A DNA stretch of 50,908 bases from Deltaproteobacteria bacterium (lineage in GTDB: Bacteria > Desulfobacterota > GWC2-55-46 > JAJCZF01): positions 1 through 50,908 of the forward strand of contig JAJCZF010000022.1 of NCBI GenBank assembly GCA_029262535.1. The letters run 5' to 3'. Below the pieces are notes generated by a model. It had not been told where the DNA came from, did not search any database, and saw only the letters and a program-made list of their open reading frames with translations. The position numbers and the translations under genes were made by a program. Each line of letters opens with the position of its first letter. Position 1 is the stretch's first letter. Below, one piece after another: positions 33,576 through 43,158 of this stretch.

Positions 33576-34037
33576 TTACTGCTTTTCACCTTCGACTATG
33601 GTGGCCATTAGTTCCGCGTTCGCAACGCGTTTTCCGTCCACAAAGGCCTCGCCCTTGAAAGACCAGATCTTGCCCCTCTGCCTCGTAACGGAGATTATCA
33701 GTTCAAGAGAGTCGCCCGGCACGACCGGGCGGCGAAACTTTGCCTTGTCTATACCCATAAAATATACCAGGCTATCGCTGACATCGGCGCTCTTAAAGGC
33801 CAGTATGCCTCCTGCCTGCGCCATCGCCTCTACAATCAGAACGCCCGGCATAACGGGATGACCCGGAAAGTGGCCCTGAAAAAAGGGCTCGTTTATCGTG
33901 ACGTTCTTAAGACACTTTATCGTCGTATTTTTCTCAAGCTCTAAAACCCTGTCTATTAAAAGAAAGGGGTATCGGTGCGGCAGTATCGAGAAAATCTCGT
34001 TAATATCCACAACAAACCCTTTTGTCTCCTCACTCAC
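33576..34037 (-). CDS. fabZ: 3-hydroxyacyl-ACP dehydratase FabZ
   Basis: 153 residues from GTG 34037, which has GGAGG about eight bases upstream and overlaps the lpxD stop; the ATG at 34085 would add a basic, non-conserved 16-residue leader. Hot-dog fold motifs are [13 protein letters not shown] and the catalytic H and E in [23 protein letters not shown]. Dehydrates 3-hydroxyacyl-ACP, competing with LpxA and LpxD for the same substrate, which explains its conserved place between them. Confidence 0.96.
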   Translation of the reverse strand: MSEETKGFVVDINEIFSILPHRYPFLLIDRVLELEKNTTIKCLKNVTINEPFFQGHFPGHPVMPGVLIVEAMAQAGGILAFKSADVSDSLVYFMGIDKAKFRRPVVPGDSLELIISVTRQRGKIWSFKGEAFVDGKRVANAELMATIVEGEKQ

Positions 34038-35094
34038 TGTCGCCCTCCTCCTTGCCCTCTTCAAGCACCGAGAGCCTCTTTTCAAGATCGTTGACCTGCT
34101 TTTTTAGATCAGGCAGCTTCTTATATACCGGCTGCACACGCAGCCACGTCCTGTGCGGTATTGCGGGGTGACCGGAATATATCTCACCCGCCGGCACGCT
34201 ACATGAGAGACCCGAACCGGCACCGACCATGGCCCCGTCTCCAAGCTCTATGTGGCCGACCAGTCCGGCCTGCCCTCCGAGCACGACACCCTTGCCAAGA
34301 CGCGTGCTACCGGCTATGCCGACCTGTGCGACCAATATAGAGGCCTCGCCAACCTTTACGTTATGGGCAATCTGCACGAGATTATCTATCTTCGTGCCGC
34401 GACCTATAAGCGTCTCGCCTACGGTTGCCCGGTCTATGGTGACAGAGGCTCCGATCTCTACGTCATCTTCTATCCTTACAATGCCGCGCTGGGCTATCTT
34501 ATGGTGGCCCGAAGCGTCGGAGATATAACCGAAACCGTCGCTCCCTATAACCGAACCGGCATGTACGATAACGCGGTCGCCTATTATAGAGCCGTCGTAT
34601 ATCGATACGTTCGGGTGTATGGTCGAGCCGGAACCTATAGAGGCACCCGGTCCGACAAAAACGCCGGGAAATATAACCGTACCGTCGCCGACACTGGCCC
34701 CTTCGGAGATAACGGCAAAACTCATTATCGTAACACCCGCGCCTACCTGCGCGCCGTCGCTTACCTCGGCCCTGTCACTTATGCCGGGCGCATAGGTGGG
34801 CAAGGGGCGAAACTGCAGAAGAACTTTCGAAAAGGCGCCTTGGGCTTCCTGGGCTACGACGATGAGAGACTTATCTCCTCGCTCCAGACCCCGCGCCAGG
34901 GCTTCGTCCACTATCACAACCGATGCCCCCGATGAAAGCGCAGCCTTAAGGGCCTTTGGGGAAGAGGCAAAGGTCAAGTGTCCCGCGCAAGCGTCGTCGA
35001 TCGAAGCAACGTCGGTAATAATTACAGACGCGTCTCCCTCGACATACCCGCCGACAAGGGCCGCTACTGCTCCGGCTGTCTTAAATTCTTCCAA
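34030..35094 (-). CDS. lpxD: UDP-3-O-acylglucosamine N-acyltransferase LpxD
   Basis: 354 residues: N-terminal uridine-binding domain (about 1-100, with [14 protein letters not shown]), a long hexapeptide-repeat beta helix (about 105-310, many V/I-GxG repeats), the catalytic His in [16 protein letters not shown], and a C-terminal coiled helix ([18 protein letters not shown]). Adds the N-linked hydroxyacyl chain. Eight bp after skp; overlaps fabZ. Confidence 0.97.
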   Translation of the reverse strand: MEEFKTAGAVAALVGGYVEGDASVIITDVASIDDACAGHLTFASSPKALKAALSSGASVVIVDEALARGLERGDKSLIVVAQEAQGAFSKVLLQFRPLPTYAPGISDRAEVSDGAQVGAGVTIMSFAVISEGASVGDGTVIFPGVFVGPGASIGSGSTIHPNVSIYDGSIIGDRVIVHAGSVIGSDGFGYISDASGHHKIAQRGIVRIEDDVEIGASVTIDRATVGETLIGRGTKIDNLVQIAHNVKVGEASILVAQVGIAGSTRLGKGVVLGGQAGLVGHIELGDGAMVGAGSGLSCSVPAGEIYSGHPAIPHRTWLRVQPVYKKLPDLKKQVNDLEKRLSVLEEGKEEGDSE

Positions 35095-35102
35095 GATAGG
35101 CC

Positions 35103-35636
35103 TTATTTCTTTTCCTGCCTGGTCTGCTTATTATACTCTTCAACGACCTTATCGGTCAGGTCGTCGCTATCAGGAGCGTATACCAGCCCGGCGGTGCCGC
35201 GCTCGAACACATACCTGTAACCGGTATCCTTTGCGACCCTCTTAACCGTATCGGTGAGCCCTATTATAATATCCTGCTCAGACTGCTTCTGCTTCTTTGC
35301 AAGTTCGCCTCTGACCTCGTTAAAGGTCATCTGGAACTCTTCGGCCTTTTCGTTAAATTCCTTCTTCTTAGCCACTGCCGTCTCTTCGTTCCAGACAGCT
35401 TCCTTTTTGTCTATCTCATCCTTAAGGGTCTTAAGGACCTCTTGCTTCTTATTGAGCTCTTCCTCTATGGACTTGGCCTCGGCTTCCAGCCTCTCCTTTG
35501 CCCTTAAACCCTCGTCACACTCGTTAAGGGCTCTCAAGAAGTCTACGTAGCCGATCTTTACTTCCTTGGCCATAACGGGTACAGCGAATAAGAGCATTGC
35601 GAGAAGAGCCACGGATAACAGTTTGAAATTTTTCAT
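35103..35636 (-). CDS. skp: Skp/OmpH periplasmic chaperone
   Basis: 177 residues. Signal peptide (LLSVALLAMLLFAVPVMA), then IGYVDFLRALNECDEG, a long helical coiled-coil stretch rich in Lys and Glu, and the closing TGYRYVFERGTAGLVYAPDSDDLTD block of the family, given here in part. Skp trimers hold unfolded outer-membrane proteins for BamA. Good AAGGAG site 9 bp before the ATG; 101 bp after bamA. Confidence 0.93.
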   Translation of the reverse strand: MKNFKLLSVALLAMLLFAVPVMAKEVKIGYVDFLRALNECDEGLRAKERLEAEAKSIEEELNKKQEVLKTLKDEIDKKEAVWNEETAVAKKKEFNEKAEEFQMTFNEVRGELAKKQKQSEQDIIIGLTDTVKRVAKDTGYRYVFERGTAGLVYAPDSDDLTDKVVEEYNKQTRQEKK

Positions 35637-35737
35637 TGTTTACTACTCCTTGTTTTTTTGTTTTGTGGCCAGACGCCCAACTAAGGCGCGCCTGCCATTA
35701 TTTATAGACCTAAGAAAACTCTGACCTAATCAACTAT

Positions 35738-38410
35738 TTAGAAACTTGTGCCTATGCCGAACTCCCACTGAGCGGTATCTTCGTCGTCTCTCTGGTCCAG
35801 GTTATAACCCCACTCAAGCCTTATCGGGCCGACCGGAGAGAACCACCTCACGCCAAGGCCGACGCCGCTGCGAAGATCGTTTAAGTCGATGCTGCTGTCA
35901 AACGCATTTCCAATATCATAGAAGACGACCCCTCTCATGCTCTTTTGACCAAAGAGCGGAAAGAGCACTTCGAGGTTCAATACTGCCGCTGTCGCGCCGC
36001 CTATATACTCGCCGGTATCATCATCGCGCGGACCGACTTTCCTCGTCTCAAAACCCCTTATCGAACTTATACCGCCAAGGAAATATTTTTCATAGAGCGG
36101 GACATCATTGCCGTATGAAGTCGCCACATGTCCCATCATCGCCTTCGCAGCAAAGATAGTCTGGTACGGCATGGGGAAGAACTTAATCGCGCTTCCCTCG
36201 TACTTCGTATATATGGTGTCGGCGCCAAGCCCGGCATATTCAACCGAAAAGGTAACGGTCTCTCCCTCGGTCGGAAAATAGGCGTCGTTACGCGTATCGT
36301 GCCTGGCAAAGAACTGCACACTGGAGATAGTGCTCGACCCCTCCTGGTCCCTTATGACAAGCGAAGCGGTCTTATCGACATCCGTAACATCGGCCTGCTC
36401 ATACTTATAGGTAATAACGCCTTTTGTATAACGCTTATAGAGCGGAAAGCCGAAACGAAGCTGAAAGCCCTTCTTCTCCATTGTGAAGTCCGGATACTCG
36501 CGCTCGGTATTATAGATATCAAACCCGGCGCTAAGCGGTTTATCAAAGAGCCACGGCTCGGTGAGGCTCAACTGATACTTGCTTGAGGTAGCGCTGATCG
36601 TACCGGAGACCTCAAGCACCTTTCCGGTGCCGAAGAGGTTGGACTGGGAGACCGAGGCCGTTGCAACAAGCTTATCGACAGAGCTAAAGCCCATACCGAG
36701 AGTGATAGCCCCTGTCGGACGTTCTTTGACCGAAACGTCGAGCTTCATCTTGTCGCGCGATGTGCCGGGGTTCCTATTAATAGCTACATCCTCGAAGTAA
36801 CCAAGCCTTTTCAGGCTGTTACGGCTCCTCTTCACGCCGGACGAAGAATAGAGTTCGCCCTCTACGACCTCTATCTCACGCCGTATGACCTTATCGCGTG
36901 TCTTAACATTACCGGTTATATCAATCCTCTCTATATAGACGGGGTTATTTTTAGTAATAACCAGAGTAACATCTATCGTATTATCGTCCTGATTGATATC
37001 GGTCTTCCGCTCTACCTCTACATTGGCGAAACCCTCGTCGCCGTACATGAAGTTTATGGCGTCAATGCCGGCCCTGAGCTTCGAGATATCAAATACATCA
37101 CCCTTCTTGAGCTTTACATTGTCGAGTACATCCTCTTTTGTCTTAAGGATATCTCCGACGGCATCGAGAGAGTTTACCCTGTACTGCGGCCCCTCGTTAA
37201 TCGATATCGTTATGTAGAACCACTTCTTGTCTTCGCTGAGCTGGACCGACTGCTTTACCACATCGGCCTGCACGTAACCGTTATCGAGATAAAAGTTCAT
37301 CACCCTGGAGATGTCGTTGTTGAACTCGTACTCGTTGAACTTGCCAGACCCGGTAAAGAATGACAAGAGCCCTTTTTGCTTAGACTTCATCAGCTTCTTT
37401 ATCTTTCTGTCGGAGAACTCTTCGTTGCCGATTATAGTGACCCTCTTGATCTTTACCTCGCTACCCTCGTCTATCTTATAGGTAACTACGGCATCCGGGC
37501 CGCTTATCTTCACCTGCGGCTCTACGGAGGCCATATTGAAGCCCTCGCTCTCAAGAAGCATCCTTATAAGCTCGGCGTTCTCCTTGACTAATACGCGGTC
37601 GAGTATGGTATTCTCCTGGAGCGTAATGGTCTCGCGTATCTTCTCCTCGCCGACCTCGCTATTGCCTTCGAACCTTACCCTCTTGAGGTAGGGTTTTTCT
37701 TTGACCGTAAATCTCAGCTCGCGTCCCGAAGCGGTCTCGGAGAAATCAACCGAAACGTCGTCAAAGAAACCGAGAGCGTATATCTGTTCGATATCTTCCT
37801 TTACGTCGTCAGAGGAGTAGGGCTCGCCCTCGGCGCTCGAAAGCCTTCTGAGCACAGCCTCGGCATCCACCCTGATATTTCCGATAACCGTTATCCTGTC
37901 AATGACCGCGCCCATCTCTACGGGCCTCGTGGAGATTGCCGCCATCATATCGTCGTAGACCTTTTCCGACTTGGAACGAACCCTCTCAAAGAGTTCTCTC
38001 TTCGATTCGGATGTTTCAAAATAAAAACGCAGGAGCGACCTCTCATGCAGGTCGAGTACGCGCCAATCGACATTCATGGCCTCGCCCACCATAGAGACGG
38101 AGCCGATAATGGCGAAGTCTGCCTTAACTCCCTCGGATATACGAAATGCCGTGGCCTCGTCAAAACGCTTTATGCCTTCCTTATGCATGATATCGCGTAT
38201 ACGTTTGATGCCGACTACCTCGCCGCCCTTCTCATCGACGACACCCGCGATGGCCTCCATGACATCCCGCCTTATCTTTGAGATATCCTCCCGGGCATGC
38301 ATGTCAAAAGGCAACATCAGGACCCTCACGTCGGCCGCCCTGGCAGGCGTTGATAAGGCCATAGTTATAAATAATAAAAAAGCCGCAATATAGATTTTTT
38401 TAAAGCCCAA
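35738..38410 (-). CDS. bamA: Outer-membrane assembly factor BamA with extra N-terminal domain
   Basis: About 890 residues from TTG 38410, which follows AAAGGAG at ideal spacing and opens directly with a signal peptide (GFKKIYIAAFLLFITMA); ATG 38440 is the alternative start. Before the POTRA domains lies an additional domain of about 140 residues (VLMLPFDMHA, GGEVVGIKRIRDIM, GVKADFAIIGSVS, NVDWRVLDLHERSLL) that resembles TolB/CsgG-type N-terminal folds. Then five POTRA-like repeats (from IDRITVIGNIRVDAEAV) and a 16-strand barrel with GGISSIRGFE and a C-terminal Phe (FGIGTSF). Inserts beta-barrel proteins into the outer membrane. Confidence 0.95.
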   Translation of the reverse strand: MGFKKIYIAAFLLFITMALSTPARAADVRVLMLPFDMHAREDISKIRRDVMEAIAGVVDEKGGEVVGIKRIRDIMHKEGIKRFDEATAFRISEGVKADFAIIGSVSMVGEAMNVDWRVLDLHERSLLRFYFETSESKRELFERVRSKSEKVYDDMMAAISTRPVEMGAVIDRITVIGNIRVDAEAVLRRLSSAEGEPYSSDDVKEDIEQIYALGFFDDVSVDFSETASGRELRFTVKEKPYLKRVRFEGNSEVGEEKIRETITLQENTILDRVLVKENAELIRMLLESEGFNMASVEPQVKISGPDAVVTYKIDEGSEVKIKRVTIIGNEEFSDRKIKKLMKSKQKGLLSFFTGSGKFNEYEFNNDISRVMNFYLDNGYVQADVVKQSVQLSEDKKWFYITISINEGPQYRVNSLDAVGDILKTKEDVLDNVKLKKGDVFDISKLRAGIDAINFMYGDEGFANVEVERKTDINQDDNTIDVTLVITKNNPVYIERIDITGNVKTRDKVIRREIEVVEGELYSSSGVKRSRNSLKRLGYFEDVAINRNPGTSRDKMKLDVSVKERPTGAITLGMGFSSVDKLVATASVSQSNLFGTGKVLEVSGTISATSSKYQLSLTEPWLFDKPLSAGFDIYNTEREYPDFTMEKKGFQLRFGFPLYKRYTKGVITYKYEQADVTDVDKTASLVIRDQEGSSTISSVQFFARHDTRNDAYFPTEGETVTFSVEYAGLGADTIYTKYEGSAIKFFPMPYQTIFAAKAMMGHVATSYGNDVPLYEKYFLGGISSIRGFETRKVGPRDDDTGEYIGGATAAVLNLEVLFPLFGQKSMRGVVFYDIGNAFDSSIDLNDLRSGVGLGVRWFSPVGPIRLEWGYNLDQRDDEDTAQWEFGIGTSF

Positions 38411-38475
38411 TGGAAAAGCTCCTTTCCTCGTTATAAACATTCTTCTCTATCAAAATAGGAAAACCCAAATATACT

Positions 38476-39150
38476 CTATAACTCATGCATCGAGCCGTCT
38501 TCGATCTTTATCCGCCTGCTTAGTCTCGCCGCAAGTTCTTCGTTATGCGTCACTACTACAAGTGTAGTACCCTTCTCCTTATTAAAACCCGTTAAGAGAT
38601 CAAAGACCCCGTCGCCTGTCTTTCTGTCGAGATTACCCGTTGGCTCGTCGGCCAAGATTACCTCCGGAGAACGGACAAGCGCGCGAACTACCGCTACCCT
38701 CTGTTGCTCCCCGCCCGAAAGCTCTCCGGGTTTATGTTCGAATCTCTCAGAGAGCCCCGCCTCGGAAAGAAGTCTAACGGCGCGCTCTCTTAATTCACCC
38801 TTCTCCTCGTTGCCTATAAGCCCCGGCATCATGACATTTTCAAGGGCTGTAAACTCCGGCAGCAGGTGGTGAAACTGAAATACAAAACCCACATTCGAGC
38901 TTCTGAATGCCGCAAGTTTCGCGTCCGAACGGGCAAAGACAGATTCACCGTTAAAATTAATATCACCCGATGTAGGCCTGTCGAGCGCGCCCATCAGGTT
39001 TAACAGAGTGCTCTTTCCCGCCCCGGAAGCGCCGAGCACGGCAATGGTCTCGCCGGCCCCGATCTCCATCTCTATATTGTCCAGGACCCGGATCTCTCCC
39101 GGGCCGGCCCCGTAGGACTTAGACAGTCCGTTTATATCTATCAGCGCCAT
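38476..39150 (-). CDS. lolD: Lipoprotein-releasing ABC transporter ATPase LolD
   Basis: 224 residues. Walker [10 protein letters not shown] (40-48), signature LSGGEQQR near 138, Walker [14 protein letters not shown]-loop [30 protein letters not shown] is the typical LolD region. Powers release of outer-membrane lipoproteins with LolC/E. In most relatives it directly follows the permease gene; here a giant coiled-coil gene lies between them. Confidence 0.94.
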   Translation of the reverse strand: MALIDINGLSKSYGAGPGEIRVLDNIEMEIGAGETIAVLGASGAGKSTLLNLMGALDRPTSGDINFNGESVFARSDAKLAAFRSSNVGFVFQFHHLLPEFTALENVMMPGLIGNEEKGELRERAVRLLSEAGLSERFEHKPGELSGGEQQRVAVVRALVRSPEVILADEPTGNLDRKTGDGVFDLLTGFNKEKGTTLVVVTHNEELAARLSRRIKIEDGSMHEL

Positions 39151-39162
39151 AGTACCGCCATC

Positions 39163-42100
39163 TCAGGTAAAGGACGCGAAAAGATTCTGCTTCGCCTTGT
39201 ATCTTTCCGATACGCGTTGTTTGATCACACTCTCAAGGACTTTTTTTATCGCCGGATACTGGCCCAGTATATCCTTTATTAACGGTCTAGAGAATACCAC
39301 AACTTCGAGATCTGATAAAGCCGTAACCGATGCGAGCCTCGGAGAGTTGGTAGCAAGCGCAACCTCTCCGAAATAGTCGCCAACGCCAAGCTCCATAAGA
39401 ATCTTCTTATTACCCTTATCGTCAGAGGTCCAGACGAGCGCCTTGCCTTCCTTTATAAGGTACATGGTGTCACCCTTCTCACCCTCCTTCGTAACGGAAT
39501 CGCCTCGCGGAAAGCTCTCAGTCGTAAGGCTCTTGAGGATCTCTTTCCTGTCGGCTTCACCGAGCGGCCTAAAGACATCGGAGAGCGCCATCAGTCGGTC
39601 AACTACCCTCTCCTTGTAGAAGTCAAAGAGCACCTCGGAAATACGCGGGTAACGGGTGGTAATCTCATCAAGGTCGTCTTTTGTTAGCTCCAGTAGTTCG
39701 AGGTCGCTGCTCGCCTTTACGCTCGAATTTCTCTTCGCCTTGGAAAAGAAGCTGAACTCGCCGAAAAAATCGCCCTCGGCCAGTGTCGCGCACTTAACAA
39801 GCTCGTCGTCGCTGGCGCTGCTCATGACCTCGGCAGTGCCGCTCGCAATAATATATAAAGAGCTGCCGAACTCGTGCTCTTTGAAAACATAATCGCCGCT
39901 TGGCACCGAAAGGAAGTTGACCCGCTCGATTATATCGGAAAGTTCCTCTCCGGTAAGGTCGGAAAAGAGCGGTGTTTTGGGGAAACCATCAGTGGGGCCG
40001 GTTGGTGTTTCGGCAACTGCCGGTTCTTCTATAGCCGGTTCTTCTATAGCCGGCTCGCCCATAAGTCTTTCGCCCATAGCCGGTTCAGTCGTAGCCGGTT
40101 CGCCAAAGGCCTGTTCAATAGCTGGCGGTTCTGTAACGGCGGGCCCTTTTTCACTCTCATCTATCGTGGCGAAAGGCCCCTCACTATCTTCTGTAATGAT
40201 ATCTTCTAAACCCTCGTTTAAGCCTCCTTCAGCTTGCTCATCATCAAAGTCCATTCCATCAATAGAAAGGAAACTTTCTATCTCGGGCTTGCGGGCTTCT
40301 TCGGCTCTGCGTGCTTCTTCGGCCTTGCGTTTATCGGCGGCGGCGCGACGGGAGCCCCCTATCTCGCGCGCCTCGGCTGCCGCGCGGCGGGCGGTCTCTA
40401 CTTCGGCTCTTTCGGCTTCTGAGGCAGCCGCCTTTTCTTTAGTCTCGGCAGCCTTAATCTCCTCTTCGACGACATGGGCCTCTACAATAGTTTTACGGGC
40501 TTCCTCTTTGGCCCTGCCCGCGTCTTCGAGTACGGCCTTGGCAACCTCTTCGGCAGCGCGAGCCTCCTGCTTTCTGCGCTCGTCTTCGGCCTTTGAAGCG
40601 TCAAGGACATTTTTGACCTCTGTTGCGGCGCGACGGGCATCCTCGGCGGCGCGACGCGCGGCCTCTTCGGCGGCTAAGGCCGCTTCTTCGGCCATACGGG
40701 CCGTCTCAGCCCTCTTGGCCTCACGGACAATTCTTTTCTCTTCGGCGCGGCTGGCCTCTTCGGCGAGAAGCTTTGCCGCGGCCTTGCGCTCTTCCTCTGC
40801 CTTGCGCGAATCCTCTATAGCGGCGCGCGCGCTCTCTTCAGCCTTACGCGCGGCCTCTTCGGCGGCCCGAAGCTCGTCGAACCTGCGTTTCTCCTCTTCG
40901 CGACGGGCCTCTTTGGCTCTTTTCGCCTCTTCGGCCTTCTTGACCTCTTCTGCTTGACGAGCCTCTTCCGCCTTACTGGCCTCTTTTGCCTGGCGCTCGG
41001 CCTCGGCCTTCTTCTCCTCAGCGGCCTTACGGGCTTCCTCTATAGACTTACGGGCCTCTTCCTCGGCCTGGCGGGCCTCCTCGACCGCGCTCATGGCGGC
41101 CCGTTCAGCATCTCTGGCCTTATCGATCCTCTTCTGGTCGGATAGTTTCTTTTGCTCCTCGATCTTACGGGCCTCTTCGATAGCCTGCTTGGCGGCTAGC
41201 TCGGCCTTACGAGCTGTCTCTTCGGTACGTTTTAACTCTATAAGCCTTGCCTCTTCAGTGGCGCGACGCTCGGCCTCGGCTTCTTCAGCCAGACGGACTT
41301 CCTCGGCCAGGCGAGCCTCTTCGGCAAGACTGGCCTCCCGGGCAATACGAGCTTCCCTGGCGTGTCTCTCTTCGGCGGCGAGGCGGGCTTCCTCTATAGC
41401 GCGGCGAGCCTCTTCCTCGGCCTTGCGCGCCTCTTCAACAGCGCTCATGGCGGCTTGCTCAGAGGCCCTGACCTCGGCCAGTCTCTTCTCTTCGGCGGCC
41501 TTTTTCTCTTCGACAAGACTTTCTTCTTCAGCGGCGCGGCGGGCCTCCTCAGCCTCGTTGGCCTCTGCCACCTTACGGGCCTCTTCTATAGCAAGACGCG
41601 CCTCTTCTTCAGCTTTACGGGCCTCTTCAAGGGCCTTTGCCGCGTCCCCTTCAGCGGCGCGGGCCTTATCTATGCGTTCGGCATCATTCTTATTGCGCTC
41701 CTGCTCGGCCATCTTCGACTCTTCAATGGCGCGACGAGCCTCTTCTTCAGCCTTACGAGCCTCTTCAAGGACCTTTCTGGCCGCCTCTTCGGCGCGGCGA
41801 ACCTCGTCGATCCTTCTGGCATCTTTTATCTCATGCTCTTTGTCGATCTTTTTAGCCTCGGCTATGGCGCGACGGGCCTCTTCCTGTGCTTTCAGGGCCT
41901 CTTCTCTGGCGCGGCGGGCCTCTCCGGAGGCCTTTCTGGCCTCCTGAACGCGTCTTTCCTGCTCTATCTTACGCGCCTCTTCCGCCTTAAGAAGCTCTTC
42001 GGCGCGTTTCTCTTCGGCGAGCCTGCGTTCTTCAACGGCCACTAACTCCTCTTCGGCCCTCTTTGCGTCACGCTCCTTGCGCTCCTCTTCGGCAAGCTTC

Positions 42101-43101
42101 GCCTCCTCTATAACGCGCTTTGCTTCTTGCTCTGCGAGGCGAGCCTCCTCTATTGCCCGACGAGCCTCGGCCTGCGCACGCTCGGCCTCTGCCTTGGCGC
42201 GTTGCTCATCCTCAGCCCTTCTCTCCTCTTCGAGGCGACGGGCATCTTCGAGACGCTGGCTCTCAAGGGCGAGCCGCTCTTCCTCGGACTTTCTTTCCTC
42301 TTCGGCAAGCCTGGCCTCTTCTATCGACTTCTTAGCCTCTGCCTGCGCCTTAAGGGCTTCTTCTTTAGCTGAAAGAGCTTCGGCCCTGGCTGCCTGCTCG
42401 GCGGCGAGTCGCTCTTCATCAAGCGTGCTGGCTTCTTCAAGGGCCTTCCTCGCCTCTTCCTGAGCCTTAAGGGCCTCTTCCTTCATACGGCGGGCCTCTT
42501 CGCTCAAGCGGGCATCTTCCGTTCGTTTCTCCTCTTCTATACGCTTAGCCTCTTCTAACGCGCGTTTGGCCTCTTCCTGAGCCTTACTGGCCTCTTCCCT
42601 GGCATGAAGAGCTTCGGCCTTTGCCGTCTGCTCGGCGGCAAGCCGTTCTTCGTCGAGTTTGCCTGCCTCTTCAAGAGCTCGCCTTGCCTCTTCATGAGCC
42701 TTTTCAGCCTCTTCCTTCATGCGGCGGACTTCTTCAGAGGCCTCCGCATCCTTAACCCTTCGTTCCTCTTCCGAACGACGGGCCTCTTCAAGGGCTGAGC
42801 GGGCCTCTTCCTGCGCACGTTCGGCCTCCTCTTTCATGCGACGGGCATCTTCCTTTGCGGACTCGCCTGCGGCAAGACTCTCTTCTTCCGCCTTGCGAGC
42901 CGCCTCAAGAGCGGACTTCGCCTCTTCCTGAGCCTTCTTTGCCTCTTCTTTCATGCGGCGGGCCTCTTCGGCCGCCTCCGCATCCGCACCCCTTCGCTCT
43001 TCTTCCGTGCGGCGGGCCTCTTCAAGAGCAGAGCGAGCCTCTTCCTGCGCACGCTCGGCCTCTTCCTTCATGCGACGAACATCCTCGGCGACCTTTTGCA
43101 T
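39163..43101 (-). CDS. Giant Glu/Ala/Arg coiled-coil protein with two cyclic-nucleotide-binding domains (3' part)
   Basis: 1312 residues from the first ATG; the frame stays open up to a TAA at 43159-43161. Residues 1 to about 920 are almost only E, A, R and K in the pattern EEARKAEEEARRAIEEAR, predicting one continuous helix or coiled coil of over 100 nm. Then an acidic Pro-rich linker with EEPAIEEPA repeats, and two CAP-type cyclic-nucleotide domains: GDFFGEFSFF with KRNSSV (near 1112) and GDYFGEVALA with PRLASV (near 1239), both keeping the phosphate-binding Arg. No DNA-binding or transmembrane segment is seen. It continues the upstream frame 43159-44520 and probably belongs to one protein of 1785 codons. 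Confidence 0.75.
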   Translation of the reverse strand: MQKVAEDVRRMKEEAERAQEEARSALEEARRTEEERRGADAEAAEEARRMKEEAKKAQEEAKSALEAARKAEEESLAAGESAKEDARRMKEEAERAQEEARSALEEARRSEEERRVKDAEASEEVRRMKEEAEKAHEEARRALEEAGKLDEERLAAEQTAKAEALHAREEASKAQEEAKRALEEAKRIEEEKRTEDARLSEEARRMKEEALKAQEEARKALEEASTLDEERLAAEQAARAEALSAKEEALKAQAEAKKSIEEARLAEEERKSEEERLALESQRLEDARRLEEERRAEDEQRAKAEAERAQAEARRAIEEARLAEQEAKRVIEEAKLAEEERKERDAKRAEEELVAVEERRLAEEKRAEELLKAEEARKIEQERRVQEARKASGEARRAREEALKAQEEARRAIAEAKKIDKEHEIKDARRIDEVRRAEEAARKVLEEARKAEEEARRAIEESKMAEQERNKNDAERIDKARAAEGDAAKALEEARKAEEEARLAIEEARKVAEANEAEEARRAAEEESLVEEKKAAEEKRLAEVRASEQAAMSAVEEARKAEEEARRAIEEARLAAEERHAREARIAREASLAEEARLAEEVRLAEEAEAERRATEEARLIELKRTEETARKAELAAKQAIEEARKIEEQKKLSDQKRIDKARDAERAAMSAVEEARQAEEEARKSIEEARKAAEEKKAEAERQAKEASKAEEARQAEEVKKAEEAKRAKEARREEEKRRFDELRAAEEAARKAEESARAAIEDSRKAEEERKAAAKLLAEEASRAEEKRIVREAKRAETARMAEEAALAAEEAARRAAEDARRAATEVKNVLDASKAEDERRKQEARAAEEVAKAVLEDAGRAKEEARKTIVEAHVVEEEIKAAETKEKAAASEAERAEVETARRAAAEAREIGGSRRAAADKRKAEEARRAEEARKPEIESFLSIDGMDFDDEQAEGGLNEGLEDIITEDSEGPFATIDESEKGPAVTEPPAIEQAFGEPATTEPAMGERLMGEPAIEEPAIEEPAVAETPTGPTDGFPKTPLFSDLTGEELSDIIERVNFLSVPSGDYVFKEHEFGSSLYIIASGTAEVMSSASDDELVKCATLAEGDFFGEFSFFSKAKRNSSVKASSDLELLELTKDDLDEITTRYPRISEVLFDFYKERVVDRLMALSDVFRPLGEADRKEILKSLTTESFPRGDSVTKEGEKGDTMYLIKEGKALVWTSDDKGNKKILMELGVGDYFGEVALATNSPRLASVTALSDLEVVVFSRPLIKDILGQYPAIKKVLESVIKQRVSERYKAKQNLFASFT

Positions 43102-43158
43102 CTCAGCGGCCTTCTTGGCCTCTTCTTCTTTGCGGGCGTTTTCTGTCTTTTTAGCCTC

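Noticed and set aside
34252..34935. Long + strand frame opposite lpxD
   Set aside because: Antisense of a beta-helix gene; Tyr/Arg-rich with no domain and no ribosome-binding site.
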